The translations under genes were made by a program, and so were the position numbers. The notes below the pieces were generated by a model. That model was not told where the DNA came from. It made no database searches and was given only the letters and a program-made list of their open reading frames with translations. This document shows, in pieces, positions 1 to 12,690 of a stretch of 64,000 nucleotides of DNA. Position 1 is the stretch's first letter, and each line of letters starts with the position of its first letter. Source of the stretch: Okapia johnstoni (Eukaryota; Chordata; Mammalia; Artiodactyla; Giraffidae); assembly GCA_024291935.2 (NCBI GenBank), contig CM044315.1:53046385-53110384 (forward strand), in the 5' to 3' direction.

Positions 1-111
1 CTACCCCACCTATTAAACAAGACCATTATTGCAGTCTTTCAGAAAGTAATCTGAGTTTATTAACATTTCTGTATTAGGGATCTTTGATAAATAGAATTAC
101 TAGTGTGTATA

Positions 112-208
112 AAACACACACATATACACAGAGAGAGACAAACAGTTGAGAGAGAGAAGGAGGGAGAGAGAAAAAGAGGACGAGAGAAAGAGAAAGAGAG
201 AAAAGGAT
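112..208. repeat. GA-rich low-complexity tract
   Basis: A short CA run is followed by about 80 bases made almost only of G and A (gagaga, gaaaga, gagggag). It is a purine-rich simple repeat with no coding potential. Confidence 0.9.
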
Positions 209-215
209 TTGTAAA

Positions 216-1152
216 GAATGGGATTATGTGATTTTGGGAAGCTAGTATGTTTGAAATCTGCAGACTTTGTAGCCTGGCTGGAGACCCAGGAAAGAGCTGG
301 TGCTGTAGTTCAAGCCGAAAGGCTATCTGCTGCAGAATTCCTTCTTCCTGTGGGAGGCTGATCTTTCATTACTTTCAGGTCTTTAACTGACTAGATGAGC
401 CCTACCCACATTACAGAGAGCAATCTGCTCAACTCAAAGTCTGTGGATTTAAATGAAAATATCATACAAATACACTCTCACAGAAACATGAAGAGTAATG
501 TTTGACTATATATAAGGGGAACCAAGTTGACACATAAAATTGACCATCAAACTTCTTATCACAATTGTGAATTTTATGGTCAAGTCTTCTCCATTTGGAT
601 GCCAGGAGCAGGATGCTGTACAATTGACTATGTTCCACATGAATGTCTGAATTTCCTGACAGTCAGGGGAGATTGGAAATAATTACATTTGAGCCACTTT
701 ATGGTACCTTCATGAAAAATTGTCCTTCTATGTAAAATACTATAGCAACAACAACAGTATGTTATACTGCCAAGAATTACTGAGTCAGATCTTGCAAATC
801 AGGGAACTGTGCCATGAGTGGACCCATAGTCCTTCCAGAAGAACTTATTAATGTGCTCCAGATCATTGGCACACACACCACACAGGATATCTCTGTTGGC
901 CAGAAAAGCTATTGCAGCCAACCATGAACAAAATCTACTAATATAAAAGCATACGTAACTTTTGCTGTCCCACCAGTGCATCCTAATACACTGCAGGACG
1001 CAGAATTTAGAGGAGATAGGGAGATGAGATGTCTCAAAGACAAACATGTTTCTCTCTTTCACCTCTAAATTTGGAGGGTATAGAAACAATATTTTCAGAT
1101 GGCAGAGAAACGGAAAAGTGTTGAATTGAAGATGAAGTTCAAGATTAAAACC
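216..1152. other. Unassigned sequence
   Basis: No repeat family or exon is recognised. A 96-codon minus-strand open frame at 799-1089 has no recognisable domain and no flanking splice pattern, so I do not call it a gene. It could be an old unrecognised repeat. Confidence 0.5.
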
Positions 1153-1622
1153 ACATAGATTCAGTTCAGTTCAGTCGCTCAGTCATGTCCAACTCTTTGC
1201 CACCCCATGAATCGCAGTATGCCAGGCCTCCCTGTCCATCACCAACTCCCGGAGTCCACCCAAACCCATGTCCATCGAGTCGGTGATGCCATCCAGCCAT
1301 CTCATCCTCTGTCGTCCCCTTCTGCTCCTGCCCCCAATCCTTCCCAGCATCAGCGTCTTTTCCAATGAGTCAACTCTTTGCATGAGGTGGCCAAAATATT
1401 GGAGTTTCAGCTTCAGCATCAGTCCTTCCAATGAACACCCCCTACTGATCTCCTTTAGGATGGACTGGTTAGATCTCCTTGCAGTTCAAGGGACTGTCAA
1501 GAGTCTTCTCCAACACCACAGTTCAAAAGCATCAATTCTTTGGCGCTCAGCTTTCTTCACAGTCCAACTCTCACATCCATACATGACCACTGGAAAAACC
1601 ATAGCCTTGACTAGATGGACAG
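1153..1622 (-). mobile_element. BovB LINE, 5'-truncated 3' end
   Basis: Read on the minus strand this is the last part of BovB ORF2 followed by the BovB 3' terminus. The plus strand starts with the reverse complement of the terminal tgaactgaac repeats and runs through the reverse complement of the gtcgcaaagagtcgg-type tail. Two minus-strand frames (1486-1743 and 1183-1431) carry the typical C-terminal stretches VMYGCESW and LMLGRIGGR in different frames, so the copy is frameshifted and dead. No clear target-site duplication was found. Confidence 0.92.
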
Positions 1623-3261
1623 TACTAGTTGAAAGTGACAAGGAGTTCTGAAATCTACCCAGTATTTTTTTTTTTTTTGAGATAACAAAATGTGTTGTGA
1701 AATATAGTTGAAATGAATGGAGTAAAATAAATAAATAAAGCACGTTGATGATTTATTAATTTTGAGCACAATAAATTAGTATACTTGTAAGTGGATGGGC
1801 AGCATTATGTTATCTATCTATGGTAGCTAAAGCTCCTCACTTCCTCCAGCAGATATTTCCCTTCGCATTATTTTAGTGGAAGCAATCTGTTTCCTCAGAG
1901 AATTTCTCTGCAGCCCCATCGTCCTGCTGATTCTATACATCATTGTGTCCCATCATCTCAGACAGAAGTCTTACTACTTGAGCCAGAATAGCTCAGTCAT
2001 AGTCCCACTGTATCATACACAGTAAAATGTATAGAAGGAAAAACATGACCTGAGCCTGAACAACTAGAATTCTATCCTGAATTTTTATGAATTGATTTTA
2101 GAGATTGTATCAGAATCCAGTCAAAGGAAAAGACATGTCAGTTATTAGATAGGAACACTTATAAAAACGTTGTTAACTAAATAACTAAAAGGGGCTCTAA
2201 GTTATCATGGACACAGTCACCAGAGAAAGCAGTGATCACAATTAGGGCCAAAGATACAGAAGAAAGACCCTGCAATTATTAACACGTATAAACGTATAGG
2301 AGGAGCCCAAGAGTTTAAACTAGGACTACTGAAAAAAAGGAGGCTTCACTCCACTGGTGCTGGGGTCTGTGAGCTTGGATAACTGTCCTTGGGTCTAAGC
2401 TGGGGCCTTGGATGAATGGGCACTGGCAGATGTTACCGATATTTATGTGAGGCAGGTGACAAAGATGGGTTTGCAGGTGTTGGGGAAACTGCAAGCTGGA
2501 TTGGCTGCTATAATTGGAAAGCCCTGATAGTGCTGGGAAGTGCTATTAGGATAATGCTTATACTACCAGGAAGCAGTCCAGGAGCCAACAAGGAACAAAC
2601 AGAAAAGAGTAAGCTCTTCTTCCAGCTCTTCTGTCTCTCTCTGGCGCCCATGATTGGCAGAGTTTAACAGGGGCCAGCTGACACATGCAAAAAATGTGGT
2701 TTGTAGAGTCTCAGCCTCACAAAGCAGGACAGAGGGGTAAGGTTGGAAATGCTGGGAGAAAAGAACTAAATAATTGGCATGGAGACATAGATGTTTCTTT
2801 TGGATTGTGAGATAAGATGAATCTGAAAGTTCACTAAAAAGAAGCTGTCTCTCAACAAGTCCCAGACATCTCAAGCGAGGAGAAGGCTCATTTCAGCCTT
2901 TCAGTTTCAAAGGCTCTCCTTGACCAGTAAGTTCCCAGTCAGCACACTCAATTAGATGGGATATGCCTTTCTTTCCTTATAAATATAGAGTGATTCAGAA
3001 GATGGAATCCCTCTGTTAGAGACTGTCTTGTTCTCAGATATGCATGGCATAGAGAGTTAAGGGAGTCGGGTATACTTTAGTTATAATTTCCCAATAAAGC
3101 TTATTTATTTTATATTTAAGCTACATGACATTGGCAAAGTATGTGTCAGTGTCATTTCTACAGAACAGTTTGGAAATTATAGATACGTACACAAAGGCCA
3201 TGCCCTGACACATTAAGGAAGCTTGTCTTCAATAGGGCCCTGAGAGAAGAAAGGAAGAAGA
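1623..3261. other. Unassigned sequence, possible old repeat at 2590-2870
   Basis: No exon is recognised. The part around 2590-2870 (a catgattggcagag motif followed by a ggggccagctg motif) has the feel of an old L1 5' region or LTR, but I cannot assign it. A short A/T run lies at 1663-1678. Confidence 0.4.
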
Positions 3262-3665
3262 GGTGTTGCAGATTGAAAGTTTATTTCCCTCAAATTCATA
3301 TGCTGAGGCCCTCACCTCAGATGTGATGGTGTTAGGAGGTGGGGCTTTGGGGAGGTAATTAGGTTTAGATGAGGTCATGAGGGTGAAGCACTCCTCCCAT
3401 GATTAATCCCATGATGGGATTAATGGTGGGATTAATGCCCTTATAAGAACAGGAGAGACACCAGGATTTTCTCTCTTTTCCATGTGAGGACACAAGCAAC
3501 AAGGCAGCCATATGCAAAATAGGAAGAGGTTCTCAGAAGGAACCATTATCAACTGCCACCTTGATACTGGACTTCCCAGCCTCTTAAACTGAGAGAAATA
3601 AATGCCTGTTGTTTAAGGTACCCCATCTGTGGTATTATTCTATGGTAGCCAAAAATAAGTCAAGA
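3262..3665 (+). mobile_element. MLT1-type MaLR LTR
   Basis: The element matches the MLT1 (ERVL-MaLR) LTR plan from end to end. It begins with gaaagtttatttccctc and attcatatgctgaggccct, continues with ggaggtggggctttgggg, ttaggtttagatgaggtcatgaggg, cccttataagaacaggag and catgtgaggacac, and ends with the polyadenylation part (gagagaaataaatgcctgttg) and ctgtggtattattctatgg. It is a solitary LTR; no internal region follows. Confidence 0.88.
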
Positions 3666-6177
3666 GGCAAAAAATAATAATAAAAAGAAAGACTCTTCAA
3701 GATACCATTTGATCACATGTATATAAAATATGACTCTTTACTGAATTCCACATATGAAGTAAGCCTATATATATATTTATTTTCTAAACTAGTTTGACTG
3801 GGTTTCTGAAAACAGTCTTGACCAAAACAGGGGATTTAAAGCTGAGGACATTAAAATTATTATTTTTTTTTTGAAAAGGTAGTTCCAAGTAAAATAATAA
3901 TGACATTTGTGAAATGTTTCACTGAACAAATTATGACAAGCTTCAACAACTCTTTCTTCTAAACATATGGGTTATTATTGGACAATAAATGAAGATCGAG
4001 GACACAATAGTCATTATCTTAATTAACCATGTTCCACGTGTCTGCAGTAGAGCAAAATGGTAGTATATTTAATCATTAGATTTAAAGCCAAACAGTGAGT
4101 GATGAACTGCTTCAACTTGATTCTACATTGAGAACAACCCTTTTTAGAGATAAATTGCCATGGAATATGACAAATTTGAATATAGTAAATCAAGGTGAAA
4201 CTGCAAATCTTGAACTCCATCTAATTCCTGAATTTTCACTATGTCAATCCTATTCTGGAAGCTAGAACACTGTAGTCTGGAAAGAGGACATAGTTTTGGC
4301 CAAACAGAAGCAGGTAGTAAGCCCATCAAAATTCCACATTCACTTCTCAACTTTTGAGAAAGTGGTCTAGCATTCATGCCTTACCTAGTTGGAAATTAAC
4401 TTTCTCCTGGAAGTTACGCAACTCATGCACTGTCTAGTGCCCACACAAACCTTGCAAACAAACAGGCCCATGATATTGTTTAACTGATTGCAAATTGTGC
4501 AATAAAATAGCCAAGACAGCAGCTGGGGCTTCCTTTTCTCCTTCCAGATAATAGCCTCTTTTACCTTTTGTCACACTACCAGAAATATCACATATCTAGA
4601 TCACCCTAACTGTCTATGCCTTGTAGCTGCAGACATGTATCTAAGAAAAAAAATATATAAATTGTTGCCAGTTGTTATCAATATCCTCTATTTCAACTAG
4701 GTTTGAAAAAAGTCATAAGAAACTTTAAAATATTTCTATAAGAATTTGCTTCCCCATTGTCTGTAATTACTATTTCACATCTCCACGTTCCTCAAATTTC
4801 CAAAGTCTTCATTGCTGTAACTCTTGGCTTTTAGCTCCGTTTCTTTTTAGATAAATTAAAAGTTGAAAGATAGAGACTCTTTAATCTTGCCAAAACCAAA
4901 TATATCAATTTAATTGCGTCTATCTCTCGTTTCTCTTTTATCTTCCATTTTAATGATGAAATTATCTGATTCCTAAGAAGGGCTGTCTCTCCATCAGCAC
5001 TGAAACACATGAGTTTTTACCACTCTTCATATAGAAGTGAACAGACAACAAACTCATAACAAGTTGAGAAAAGAAAACATCCTTCTGAAGTTACATTTAT
5101 GGCCCCATCTCTCTGCTCCATTTATTCTGAACACTAACTTCTAAACAGAACTCTATAAACACACTATGTCATTCTGTCTAATCTCTTATCTGTCATTTGA
5201 TCAGTCTTTCTGTGTTTCAAATTGTATTTCTTAGAAATAAAGCTTTAGTGCCAAATTGAAGGCTATGTATATCCTTTTCCCATTCTCATTTTTCCCCAAT
5301 CTTCTTAGAGGCATCCATTGTCCTAATATTTTGTGCATCACTTCCTATCCATATAATTTATATCTGTACTTATGCAAATATGCCTATCATATACCCATGC
5401 ACCCACAAATACATGGCTTTTTACATATCGTTAAGTTTTTCATTTGTTATGTATTATTATTGTACATAGTATGTACAACTTTATTAACTTGACAGAATTT
5501 TCACATTTTTGTTTTAAAATGTATCCATCTTGGGTAGTCAGTCCTAGGACTCAGTTTGCATTTAGTTAACACTGACTCCTTACATATTCTTAAGCCAGTA
5601 ATTTGTTTTATAAAGGGTACATATAGTCTAATAATTTGCAAATTTACATTTATATCTCTGACATTTCCCTGAACTCCACGTTGAGACACACATTTATTTT
5701 TTTAGTGAACACCTCCTTTTGAATGTGCAATAAGCTTCTCAAACTTCAATTCAGAAATTTTAATGATCTTTCAAGTTTACTTCTCTCCCAGCATTTCCTA
5801 ACACTGTAAATGGTAACGCCATTCTCTCCTTTATTCCGGTCAAGTGCCATGAGATCATGGTGGTAGTTTTCCTTAAATGTTTTATTTTTATTAATGGTAT
5901 TCTATATAATGATAGATATGTGTCATTACATATTTGTCCAAATCCACAGAATTTACAAAACCAAGAGTGAACAACAATGTAAACTATAGACTTGGGTCAT
6001 TATGATATGTTAATATAGACTCATCAGTTGTAACAAATGTACTAGTCTGATGGGGGATTATGTTGATAATTGAGGAAGATATGCTTGTATGCCTCCAGGG
6101 ATATATGAAAAACCTCTGTTATTTCCCCCAATTTTGCTATGAACCTAAACAGTTCTTAAGTTTTTTTCCCCTAAGTT
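3666..6177. other. Unassigned AT-rich sequence
   Basis: No exon or young repeat is recognised. The part at about 5256-5500 resembles decayed L1-type 3' sequence but the match is too weak to call. Short open frames on both strands have no recognisable domains. Confidence 0.45.
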
Positions 6178-6394
6178 TGAAAGTGAAAGTGAAAGTCCCT
6201 CAGTCATGTCCAACTCTTTGCAACCCCCTGGACTCTAGCCTATCAGACTCCTCTGTTCATGGAATTCTCCAGGCCAGAATATTGGAGTGAGTAGGTGTTC
6301 CCTTCTCCAGGGGATCTTCCCAACCCAGGGATAGAACCCAGGTTTCCCGCATCACAGGCAGATTCTTCACCATCACAGCAACCTGGGAAGCCCA
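6178..6394 (-). mobile_element. Bov-tA SINE, near full length
   Basis: On the minus strand there is a tRNA-derived head (at the high-coordinate end, reading gggcttcccaggttgctg), box-B-like sequence, and the BovB-derived body ending in the reverse complement of agtcatgtccaactctttgc. It has a GAAAGT-type terminal repeat at 6180-6195. No target-site duplication is visible. Confidence 0.92.
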
Positions 6395-6769
6395 AGATTA
6401 GGCTTAGGGAGATAAATTGGTTTAGATTAAAAGTAGAAACAAGTGGCAGAACACAAAATTAAAACTTACAAGTAAGTAGCTGCCCCTTTGGAGCAGCACT
6501 GTTGGTAGTAAGACATGTAGGTTAGAGAACTGCTGTTTTTCATTATAAGCCCTCCTCTACTAGGAGGAAATCTTTTTCCTGTTAAAATAAATCACTTTTA
6601 TCTGAATCAATGAATGAGTAAATAAATAATGCACCCAAAATATGATATTAACATGTTCAGTAGTAGGTAGGCTGCATAAGAGTCTCCCTGGTCTCAAGAC
6701 ATAACCTTCTATCTTCTGTTATTGTACAGATGCATGTCTTTTAGTCCAAAAAAGTCGTATTTTTAAAAT
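6395..6769. other. Unassigned sequence
   Basis: AT-rich with no recognised feature. Confidence 0.5.
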
Positions 6770-7113
6770 GTCTGATTATGTCACTTCTCACACCCAGCAG
6801 CAATGTCTGGACCCTGCCATTCCTGCCTGTCTTGTGCCATTCCCTATGTTCCAGGCACATAACAGACCTGTCTTCTAAACTCAAGGACTTCAAATGGATT
6901 TCCAGAGTGACACATCTGCTTTCCCTGCTGTCCCAGCCAATTCCCTATAATTGTAGTCCTCCATATTTCAGCTTAAATACTACTTCCAAAGAAAGGTTGG
7001 AAGCAGGATCCATGCTATACTTTCTCAAGGTACCCTGTAATTTTTTCCTTATATCATTTGTAATATTTTTGCTGTTCTGTATACATAGTCACAAGTACAT
7101 TAATTTTGATTAA
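6770..7113 (+). mobile_element. L2 LINE fragment
   Basis: Old L2 3'-region sequence in sense orientation. It shows the pyrimidine-rich run around ttcctgcctgtcttgtgccattcc and then the characteristic cagcttaaatactacttcc ... gaaaggttggaagcagg block. The 111-codon open frame here comes from the repeat and is not a gene. Confidence 0.58.
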
Positions 7114-7534
7114 CCATAGTTCTTCATTCATGACACATTTGAAAATCTGGCCCACATATGACTCTTAACTATGTATGTACCTGTTTATACTACAAAACAC
7201 CCGTGAATCTGACAGCATAATAAAACTGTATTTTCTTTTTATGCTAAATTATGTGTGTGTGTGTCTGATATTACATGTACTTGTCTAAGCAGACATGTTT
7301 CTCTGCCTGTTAGCAGAAAATAAAGTAAGGGATTTAAAGTACAAGAAGAATTCAATATGCTGTTGTTGGTTGGAAGATGAGAAGTGATAAGAACACTGAG
7401 ACTTAGTCATACAACTCCAAAGGGTGACTTAGTAACTGAATTCTGTTAACAACCTGAATGGTCATGGAAATAGAATCCTAAAATGAGCTTCCAGATAAAA
7501 CCTTTGCTTAGCAGTAATTTTATTTTTGTTTATG

Positions 7535-7665
7535 AGGCCTCAAGAAGAGGACCCAGTTGAAATACATTGTACATGGATCTTTGAGTCACAAAACTGTGAA
7601 ATAATAAATGGGTGTTTTAAGCTACTAAATCTGTGGTAATATATCCAAGAAACAACAGGGAGGTT
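7535..7665 (+). mobile_element. MLT1 LTR 3' fragment
   Basis: Contains the end of an MLT1-type LTR: an aactgtgaaataataaat polyadenylation block, then gttttaagctactaaatc and tgtggtaatatatcc. The 5' part of the LTR is missing or too diverged to see. Confidence 0.62.
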
Positions 7666-9628
7666 ATATATGCCATAAGTGTTTTTCTTGGAGTATAATC
7701 AATCCATGGGTTGCAAAAGGAACATCAATGATGTTCACTAGTGAATTCTAATGTCTAACACAGAGTCCAGTTCATTTTAAATATTTAACCCACGTTAGCA
7801 GATTAAATGAATTAACAGAAAACTGAAGTCTATACATGTTTAAAAACTTAAGAGGAGAATAGGTTATAAAAGAGAGGACAAGTCAGAAAAGTATACATGA
7901 TGAAAACATACATTGCAGTATAATAATGTAAGAAACTGATAGCTAATATTTGTGAAAATATAACACATAGAACAAAAAATATAAGTTAAGAATTATCTAC
8001 AGTGCCAAATTTGTGAAAAATTATGTTAAAAAGTTTGCTGCAAAGACAGTTTTCTTAGAATTCAGACCACATTTTCATGATGAAATTATAAGGGGCCAAT
8101 AAGTTTCCAACATCACCTAAAAGCACTAGATTAATATATAACTCAATTAATAATTCCCATTAATGACCCAGAAGAATGGATTATCAAATGTTTTACTAGC
8201 AGAAATCATATATCAGAAAATGGCAGAAGTATGGCTAGAAAATGAAGCCAGAAAGTGAGAGATAAAGAATTATATTTGATGCAGTTGGAAATTATGGCAT
8301 TTTAAAAGGAAATGGTTATAATGATAGTTCAGTCCAACAATGCTGTATAGTTTAAATGGACTGTACCAGAAACTAGAGACCAGACACCATAAATGCTTTG
8401 CATCTAATCTAACCACAAGTGAAGTCAGGGTAAATTTAATTTGGGCCTGTTTGACTAGTAGTATCTCACAGATCATCTGCCTATGACTTGATGATGAATT
8501 GATGATAAATTGGATAAAAAGATTGAAAGGGAAAGATACTAAGCTTTCTATGACTATTCATTAGCAGGTGAGGGTGGGTTGAACACTTGAAAACTTTATC
8601 CTAAACTTGTGATTTTTAAAAAGATCAGCTCCTCCCCTATTATGTTCCACACAAAGTAATCTCAACAGCTTGATTTTGTGCAAGAATAATTTCACTGATT
8701 GCCTAAACATATCTTAAAATTTTTCCTATTATCTCCTCATTTTACAGTTTGCAGAATTCCCATTTAGTTATATTATTCTAGATCAAGTTTAGAATTTGTT
8801 TTTATTTCATATAGTTTTCTATGCTAGTATACAAGTTATATTGACAAATTGATCAAACTCCATTATTTTTACCTTCGTTTGATTGGGCACCTAACATTGA
8901 AATCTGATGGTAGTCATGTAATTTATTTAACAACAGCTTTTTATTTTTTGGCTGCATGAACAATGGATGTAAGATCTAAATCCAGGGAACTATCTGCAGG
9001 CAGCCTACTTTATTTGGTTAAGCTAATATTGCATTACTGGCAAAGCAATAATTAAGTGAAGACTTAACTACTTGATTACTTTGGTTTAGCATGCTTTTAA
9101 TACTAAAAATTACTTTAATTCATTTTCTCTGCCTTATATATACTGTTTCGTGTGTAAATTTTTTTTTTCTAATTGGATTTATCCACCATTAATACAATGC
9201 AATATCACTGGACCGTACCATTGTGTTTTTACATGTAAGAAACTAAGCTTCAAATCTTGCTATACTTAGATCACAATTTTTTAAAAAATCTTAAATTATT
9301 CTATTCTTGAGTTTATTTTTTATTAGCTAGCCAGTGTTTCTTAAAGAATTCTGGCACTTTAACACAATGTGCTATTTTCACAAAATGTGGATATTAAATA
9401 TATTAATACATAAATTATTACTGCAGAAATTATGTATGCTTTTAAAACATTCCTTTAATTTCAGTGGAAGGGCTTATTAAAAAAGTCTCAAACTCATTTT
9501 AAATATAATCAATTTCATGTGTTATGGCTCATTAATTAGTTATAAAATTTCCCAAACCTACATGAAAATATAAGACAATATTTTGCATGGCTAAAAAACT
9601 AACAAGGCAGTATATAATTTACACATGG
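7666..9628. other. Unassigned AT-rich sequence
   Basis: Apart from a possible short CHR SINE piece at 8937-9005, nothing is recognised. Short open frames have no domain signal. Confidence 0.5.
8937..9005 (-). mobile_element. Possible CHR-type SINE fragment
   Basis: The stretch ttattttttggctgcatg followed by gatctaaatccagggaac fits the minus-strand end of an artiodactyl CHR SINE (tail, then gccgc/ggatc body). The rest of the element is missing, so the call is tentative. Confidence 0.42.
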
Positions 9629-9652
9629 TAAATTATTCAATGATATTAATAT

Positions 9653-9860
9653 GGATTTCCTTGGTGGCTCAGATGGTAAAACTGCCTACAATGCAGGAGA
9701 CCTGGGTTCTATCCCTAGGTTGGGAAGATCTCCTAGAGAAAGAAATGGCAGCCCACTCCAGTACTCTTGCCTGGAAAATTCCATGGACGGAGGAGCCAGG
9801 TAGGCTACAGTCCATGGGGTCTCAAAGAGTCGGACATGACTGAGCGACTTCACTAATCAC
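9653..9860 (+). mobile_element. Bov-tA SINE with 24-bp target-site duplication
   Basis: A complete Bov-tA: tRNA-like head (gatttccttggtggctcag), box-B-like ggttctatcc, BovB-derived body and terminal agagtcggacatgactgagcg. It is flanked by a perfect 24-bp direct repeat at 9629-9652 and 9861-9884, so both insertion boundaries are exact. The perfect duplication suggests this is one of the youngest insertions in the window. Confidence 0.97.
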
Positions 9861-9884
9861 TAAATTATTCAATGATATTAATAT

Positions 9885-10734
9885 TTAAGTCTAATCCTAG
9901 GTTTTAAGTTTCTGAGGGCAAAGAAACGTGTTGTGTATATTATATAACATATAAATATATATTGTCAATATTATATAATATGTATATATATACCACTGTA
10001 TCAATAAAACCTAATAGTCTACACTTTATACATATTTGTTGAATTAACATATGAGTGAATGTATTAATGAATTCAACACAAAATAGTCATTATCTAAGGC
10101 CAGTATATACAATAAAATTAAAATATAATGAATTACTACAAAAATAAATAAGCAAATCTGCAATAAGCAGATTTTCATAATTATTAGAATGAGGGGTACA
10201 CAAGCAAGAATCAGTTTTGGAGGCCAGAACTATATCTCTTCTGCTGGAGAACAGTTTGATAGACCATCTCTATTAAAGCACAAGTTCAACAAATTTAAAG
10301 CTATTAGAATTAAAAGGGTTCAAAACAACACTATTAATCATTAGTACATTTGTTTTGCTTTTTTTTTTTTTCCTTCAAGGGTAAAAGTTATTTTGAAAGA
10401 GAGTAGATTAAACCAAGGATAGATGATATTGACTATCTCAGCAATTTTCACTATTTAAAATAATAAGTTGCTGTCATAGATAGATATTTGTATGGTTAGA
10501 ATTCAAAAAGGTTTGCAATAGCATCTTCAAAAGAAGAGTAGCAGAGATATGCTCTTAGATATTACATGAATTCAATAAATCTTAAAGAATGGTTTTTATT
10601 TGAAAAAAAAAAAAGAGTGAATCTTAAACCTTACTGGAAGTAACACATTGGAAAATCAATTAGAGATGGATTCTAGAATTAAGGTAAAAATAATAAAATA
10701 AAAATTTTAGAAATTATTGTAGGTCAAAATCCTC
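9885..10734. other. Unassigned AT-rich sequence
   Basis: Contains a TA-rich stretch at about 9940-9997 and a possible L2 3'-end trace at 9995-10070. Nothing else is recognised. Confidence 0.45.
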
Positions 10735-11096
10735 TAGACTTTGAGATGGGCACACATTTCTTAAATGGAACACACACAGAAAAGCACTGATCACAAAAGA
10801 AATGATTGGCAGATTAGTTTTTATGAGATTAAAAAATTATATTAAAAGATACTTTTAAGAGATTCAAAAGGCAAACCCTCCAAAGGGAGAAAATATGTGT
10901 CATATATATATCCCTAGAAGAACTTCTATTCAATAAATCCTACAAATTAAGGAGAAAAACAATTAACATTTTTTAAAGAAATGAATAAAAACTTGAGCAG
11001 GCTTTTAACAAAAGAAGATATCCAAATGGCCAATAAGCTTATGAAAAAGTGTTCAATGTTATAAATCTTCAGGAAAACACTAATTAAAACCACAAT

Positions 11097-11355
11097 TTGG
11101 GGGTAAGGAAGAAGGGATAAATTGGGAGATTGGGATTGACATATATATACTATATATACATATAATATATAACTAATAAGAGCCTACTGTATAGCACAGG
11201 GAACTAAACTCTACTCAATACTCTGTAATGGCTTATATGGGAAAAGAAGTCTAAGGAAGATTGGATATATGTATATGTATAATTGATTTACCTTGCTGTA
11301 TAGCTGAAACTAACACAACATCGTAAATCATCTATAATCCAATACATTTTTTTTT
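11097..11355 (+). mobile_element. Younger L1 3' UTR nested in the ancient L1
   Basis: A ruminant-type L1 3' end: gggagattgggattgacat, then ctactgtatagcacaggg, ctctgtaatggcttatatggg, ttgctgtatagctgaaac and tccaatacatt. It interrupts the older L1 exactly within its aaaaccacaatgag stretch. The interrupted motif appears on both sides (aaccacaat at 11088-11096 and aacccacaat at 11356-11365), which is an imperfect target-site duplication. Confidence 0.85.
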
Positions 11356-11642
11356 AACCCACAATGAGATATTGTTACACAGCCAATGGTTACACTTAAA
11401 CTCACAATACTTATTTGAGGCACTTAAATGGATCAACAGTGCTCTCATACATGTATGGTGGTATTGTAAATTTGTACAACAATTTTATAAAACTATTGGC
11501 AGTATCTTCTATAGCTAAATATTTGCATACTACATAACGAAGCAATTCATGTGTAGCAGAGTCATATACAAGAATTTTCATTAAGCACAATTTACAATAT
11601 CTAAAAACTAAAGACAATGACCATCAACTCTGTAACAGGAAA

Positions 11643-11835
11643 GTGAAAGTCACTCAGTCGTGTCCGACTCTTTGTGACCCCATGGACTGTACAGTCCATG
11701 AAATTCTCCAGGCCAGAATACTGGAGTGGGTAGCCTTTCCCTTCTCCAGGTGATCTTCCCAACCCAGGGATGGAACCCAGGTCTCCTGCATTGCAGGCAG
11801 ATTCTATACCAGCTGAGCCACAAGGGAAGCCCTTG
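11643..11835 (-). mobile_element. Bov-tA SINE with 12-bp target-site duplication
   Basis: Full-length minus-strand Bov-tA: the head's reverse complement ends in gccacaagggaagccc. The 12-bp repeat tgtaacaggaaa flanks it at 11631-11642 and 11836-11847. It sits inside the ancient L1, so it is younger than that L1. Confidence 0.95.
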
Positions 11836-12474
11836 TGTAACAGGAAATTTATGTTATAGTCATGTAATGAACTACTCTAAGCAACAAAATAGAAAATACT
11901 ACTCTTTCAAGCAATAAAATACAGAAATCTCATAGACTCATGCTGAGCAAAAGAGCCCCAAACAGTAAATGCTGTATACTACATCGTTTCATGTGTAAAA
12001 TGCGTAAAATAAGTTGAAACATCTACAGTGAGAGAACTCAGAATAGTGGCTACATTTGGGGGTGTGTAAAGACTGAGGGACAGGCACAGGAGAGACTTCT
12101 AGGGATAGAGGTAACATTCTATACCAAGATCTTGGCGCTTTCCTTCGAAGTAATCAGCTATAGTTCATAAATCAGACAATTTGTAAAACTTTTCTTTCTT
12201 AATTTTCCATTCTTGGCTATAATATTGTAAGACTTATAATCCAAATTTGTCAGTTCCCTTTCAATTTTGCAGAAATGAAGCAGTATTAATGGAGATCCAA
12301 AGACTCTTGAATCAATATTTATTCTGTGAGATAATTTTTTTTAACATAACGAAAAATTCTATTAACACAAATCCACTCTTTAGCACTTAACTTACACCAG
12401 TATACATTTTAAGTTTATATAACTCTTCAGGCCTAGTGGAAATAAAACTTGTAAATTTTATAGAATATTTATCA

Positions 12475-12690
12475 TGGGGCATACTCTAGGGCAAACACTT
12501 TCTACAGTTATCTCCTTTAAAATTCACACCACTCTGTAATGCAGTTTTACTATTTTGTCTTATTTATAGATAAGAAAACTGAGTTTAAAGATGATACCTC
12601 TGCCAGGTGCTAGTGCTTGGATTCAAACCCAAGCTGTCAGTGCAGAAGCTCAGGCACATAACCATTTAGCTCAGTGCTGAGGAACTAAAC
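12475..12690 (-). mobile_element. MIR SINE
   Basis: Old mammal-wide MIR in minus orientation. The blocks are tttataaaattcacacc-type sequence, agataagaaaactgagtt, ccaggtgctagtgcttgg, attcaaacccaagctgtc and ataaccatttagctcagtgc. Confidence 0.78.

Larger units (their letters stand above)
10735..12200 (+). mobile_element. Ancient L1 (ORF2 end and 3' UTR), split by two insertions
   Basis: The order of blocks follows the end of L1 ORF2. It starts with aaaagatacttttaagag and the gggagaaaatatgtg block, then gaagatatccaaatggcc and cactaattaaaaccacaat. After an interruption the sequence resumes with acaatgagatattgttacac and continues through gacaatgaccatcaactc, aatgaactactc and catgctgagcaaaagag to the 3' UTR. 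The frame is destroyed by many changes. A younger L1 3' end sits at 11097-11355 and a Bov-tA at 11643-11835. Confidence 0.82.

Noticed and set aside
799..1089. 96-codon minus-strand frame
   Set aside because: No start context, splice sites or recognisable domain; length is within chance for this composition.
9653..9740. tRNA-like sequence as a tRNA gene
   Set aside because: It is the tRNA-derived head of a Bov-tA SINE, repeated many times in the window, and continues into BovB-derived body.
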